From Bacteroidota bacterium (lineage in GTDB: Bacteria; Bacteroidota; Bacteroidia; Bacteroidales; Lentimicrobiaceae): DNA of 64,000 nt. Below, in pieces: positions 62,161 through 64,000 of the stretch. Position 1 is the stretch's first letter, and each line of letters starts with the position of its first letter. The stretch lies in contig WSXU01000005.1 of the NCBI GenBank assembly GCA_009773455.1, positions 83,631-147,630 of the forward strand. The letters are read 5' to 3'. Below the pieces are notes generated by a model. It did no database searches, was not told where the DNA came from, and saw only the letters and a program-made list of their open reading frames with translations. A program made the translations under genes and the position numbers.

Positions 62161-63081
62161 TTACTGCGAAAATGAAATCAGATCGCGGAAGCAGAGCCTG
62201 AGATAGAAATTCATATGGGATGTAAAACCGTTGCCCGGCTCAAGCATAATCTGCTTATAATAGTATGTAAATCCGGGTTCGATTGCAATCAACGGGCTGA
62301 ATTCAAGCCTGACACCCAGTGTTCCGAAAATCCCGAAGCCTATCCCACCCTGCCGCATTTCATAGCCTTGCTGTGTACCTCCGGGAACATATGAGTTACT
62401 TCCATAAATATTAACGAGGTTATAATCCTTTTTCGTTAAGCCATTCTTGCTTTCAACTTTCAGGATATGCTCCTTCACCAGCGTGTTGTTCATATTGATG
62501 CCACCCCCGACAATCACTCTGGCAACCTTATTGTTGCCAAACGCATGGGTAAATCCAAGGTCGATCATATTGCGTTCTTCGGTACCATAAATCGGCAAAA
62601 GCCTGATGTCTGGTTCTGTAAGATACTCCTTAGGATCTACTTCAATGGAAACCACATCTTTCGCTGTCAGTCTTGCATAGGAAAACTGAATATAAATCCC
62701 GTTCCGGCAATCAAGATCGTATTTAGCGAACAATCCGAATGAAAAAGCCGGATTATACTTCATTTTTTCAGGATATTCCAATATCCTGGCCGTGTCGTTT
62801 ACATCCAGCAACTGATATATTTCGTCGTACCAGTATTGATTTTTAAAGACATAATTAACATTATTCTCATTCCCGGGTTTGCCGGAATAGAAATCAGCTG
62901 TTGCCTTTCCGGCAAGGTAAATGCCGGCAATCCCGCCATACTCAAGGCCTCTTCTTTCGCGGCACCGCTCAGAATTTCCATAATCCTCATCCTGTGCCTT
63001 TACCGCAAAAACTGTTATCAACTGGATCAACATAAAGAGTAAACAGGTGTTGCAGGCAGATTTCAATGGTTTCAATCGCAT
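62161..63081 (-). CDS. Outer-membrane beta-barrel-like protein, function unknown
   Basis: A 306-residue protein with a signal peptide (residues 1-30, ending FAVKAQ) and alternating beta strands ending in FYLRLCFRDLISFSQ. Patterns such as GGIAGIYLAGKATADFYSG at the N-terminus and FGKLGVRLEFSPLIAIEPGFTYYY near the C-terminus resemble porin-like PorT or OmpW-type barrels of Bacteroidota. No specific family is assigned. It is divergent from the partial gene to its right and has a promoter-like element 19 bases upstream. Confidence 0.6.
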   Translation of the reverse strand: MRLKPLKSACNTCLLFMLIQLITVFAVKAQDEDYGNSERCRERRGLEYGGIAGIYLAGKATADFYSGKPGNENNVNYVFKNQYWYDEIYQLLDVNDTARILEYPEKMKYNPAFSFGLFAKYDLDCRNGIYIQFSYARLTAKDVVSIEVDPKEYLTEPDIRLLPIYGTEERNMIDLGFTHAFGNNKVARVIVGGGINMNNTLVKEHILKVESKNGLTKKDYNLVNIYGSNSYVPGGTQQGYEMRQGGIGFGIFGTLGVRLEFSPLIAIEPGFTYYYKQIMLEPGNGFTSHMNFYLRLCFRDLISFSQ

Positions 63082-63099
63082 CGGTCAGAAATTTATAAT

Positions 63100-63107
63100 C
63101 AAACGTA
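63100..63107 (-). promoter_or_regulatory. Candidate -7 element (TAnnTTTG) for the barrel protein gene
   Basis: The minus strand reads TACGTTTG, an exact match, 19 bases upstream of the start at 63081. Confidence 0.45.
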
Positions 63108-63213
63108 CACATTTTTTGGTTCGGTCCGGCAGAATCCGCCCCGGGTCTTTTTATGAACACAGGGTTGTTGATTAGTATTGATCCTGCTGCACAACAATAA
63201 AATGTTTTGAACT

Positions 63214-63221
63214 TATATTTG
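63214..63221 (+). promoter_or_regulatory. Candidate -7 element (TAnnTTTG) for the gene at 63242
   Basis: TATATTTG matches exactly, 21 bases upstream of the start at 63242. Confidence 0.5.
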
Positions 63222-63241
63222 AGAACCTTACGCTGATTGGC

Positions 63242-64000
63242 ATGAAGAAATACATCCCATACATACTCATAGTTGCCATTGCCGGAATACTTGTCCTGGC
63301 TTTTTTCCCGCTTCGGAATTATTACCTGTTTCTGAAAGAACCGGTCTCACCGCTAACCGATGCTGTTCCGGAAGAAACAGCATTGATTGTTAAAACGACA
63401 TCCGTAGAAAAGCTGGTCAAAATCATCCGTACATCTGCGCTTTTCGAAATGCTGGAGCAAAACAAAACAAGGTATGGAATTAAAATTCTTGCTGAGCGGT
63501 TGGATTATCTCAGCAGCAAAAGTGATTTCTTTAAAGGTCTGGCCGGTGACTGCGAGGTTATGATCTGCATGGTGCCCGACAAAGAGTTGAAACCTGAAAT
63601 GCTTTTCCTGCTTGGTATCGGCAAAAACTCACCCGAAAGCATAAGGGATCATTTCTCAGAAGCACTACCCGACAATGCAAGGATCGAAAAGGTGAACAAC
63701 AAGCCTGCTGATCTGTACAGGATAGTTTCCGGAGGCAGTGAAACCTGGTTTTATGTCAGCAAAGGCATTCTGGCCATTGCCTATAACCGTCAGGTGGCCG
63801 AACAATCCTGTAATGCAACAGCACAGGTTAACAACCTTACTACGGACACTGCTTTTACAAAATTAACCAGGAGTTCCGGAAAACGTGTAGATGGGGTATT
63901 GATGCTGAACAACAAAAAAATTGTTGAATTATTTCTTCAGATAAAGAAAGACAATCCACTGGTTTTTAAAGGATCTCCATTTGATGGCTGGACCTCGCTC
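63242..64000 (+). CDS. Membrane-anchored protein, 3' end cut by window edge
   Basis: The frame runs from the ATG at 63242 to the window end without a stop (253 codons seen). It begins MKKYIPYILIVAIAGILVLA, one N-terminal membrane anchor, followed by a soluble domain with VPEETALIVKTTSVEKLVKII and DGVLMLNNKKIVELF. The pattern of a start anchor and long extracytoplasmic beta-type domain resembles DUF3352-type proteins, but I did not find a decisive motif. It has a promoter-like element 21 bases upstream. Confidence 0.7.
   Translation, partial: MKKYIPYILIVAIAGILVLAFFPLRNYYLFLKEPVSPLTDAVPEETALIVKTTSVEKLVKIIRTSALFEMLEQNKTRYGIKILAERLDYLSSKSDFFKGLAGDCEVMICMVPDKELKPEMLFLLGIGKNSPESIRDHFSEALPDNARIEKVNNKPADLYRIVSGGSETWFYVSKGILAIAYNRQVAEQSCNATAQVNNLTTDTAFTKLTRSSGKRVDGVLMLNNKKIVELFLQIKKDNPLVFKGSPFDGWTSL

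Overview
The window comes from a Bacteroidota genome, probably Bacteroidales or a close relative, with an aerobic or microaerobic lifestyle. The evidence is type IX secretion C-terminal sorting domains on four proteins, TonB-dependent receptors with carboxypeptidase-like N-terminal domains, Bacteroidota-restricted families (DUF4492, DUF5606, DUF4159, HYC_CC_PP), SprA-type short lipoprotein signals, and repeated TAnnTTTG promoter elements just upstream of start codons. No tRNA, rRNA or CRISPR array was found.

Positions 1-18,000 are almost entirely respiratory. A plus-strand operon holds the end of alternative complex III (actD, actE, actF), a SCO copper chaperone, an A2-type caa3 cytochrome c oxidase (subunits I, III, IV and a CuA-plus-cytochrome-c subunit II) and heme O synthase. 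It faces a minus-strand cbb3 oxidase cluster (ccoI, ccoS, fused ccoNO, a 57-residue ccoQ, mono-heme ccoP, ccoG, ccoH, a SafE-like protein and a cytochrome c lipoprotein). A third oxidase, cytochrome bd, lies at 35.9-39.0 kb with DUF4492 upstream and a 46-residue CydX-like membrane peptide downstream.

Positions 17,800-30,700 carry surface genes on the minus strand. One group is an HYC_CC_PP protein, a TonB-dependent receptor, a T9SS cargo protein, a lipoprotein and a beta-barrel protein, and may supply metal (copper is my guess) to the neighbouring oxidases. A second compact unit has two paralogous lipoproteins, a second TonB-dependent receptor and a periplasmic protein with two sulfite-oxidase-like half-domains but no molybdenum-ligating cysteine. 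This second unit is the best candidate here for an undescribed uptake or surface system.

Positions 30,800-64,000 mix housekeeping and accessory genes: a GT39-type glycosyltransferase, acetyl-CoA synthetase, two T9SS proteins, rsmE, DUF4159, a cold-shock protein, valS, a glycosyltransferase, pyrK and pyrD, a stand-alone EF-G, purD, a DUF6427-like protein and rnhB. Repeat-rich DNA lies at 50.9-52.0 kb (a GIY-YIG gene between two copies of a hairpin repeat with a compensatory base-pair change), 53.4-53.6 kb (an 8-bp tandem array between pyrK and pyrD) and 58.2-58.9 kb (a small HUH transposase flanked by palindromes).

The most striking lesion is in purD. Its normal start codon and promoter element are present, but about 29 bases encoding the glycine-rich GxGGREHA segment are missing, which puts the rest of the gene out of frame.
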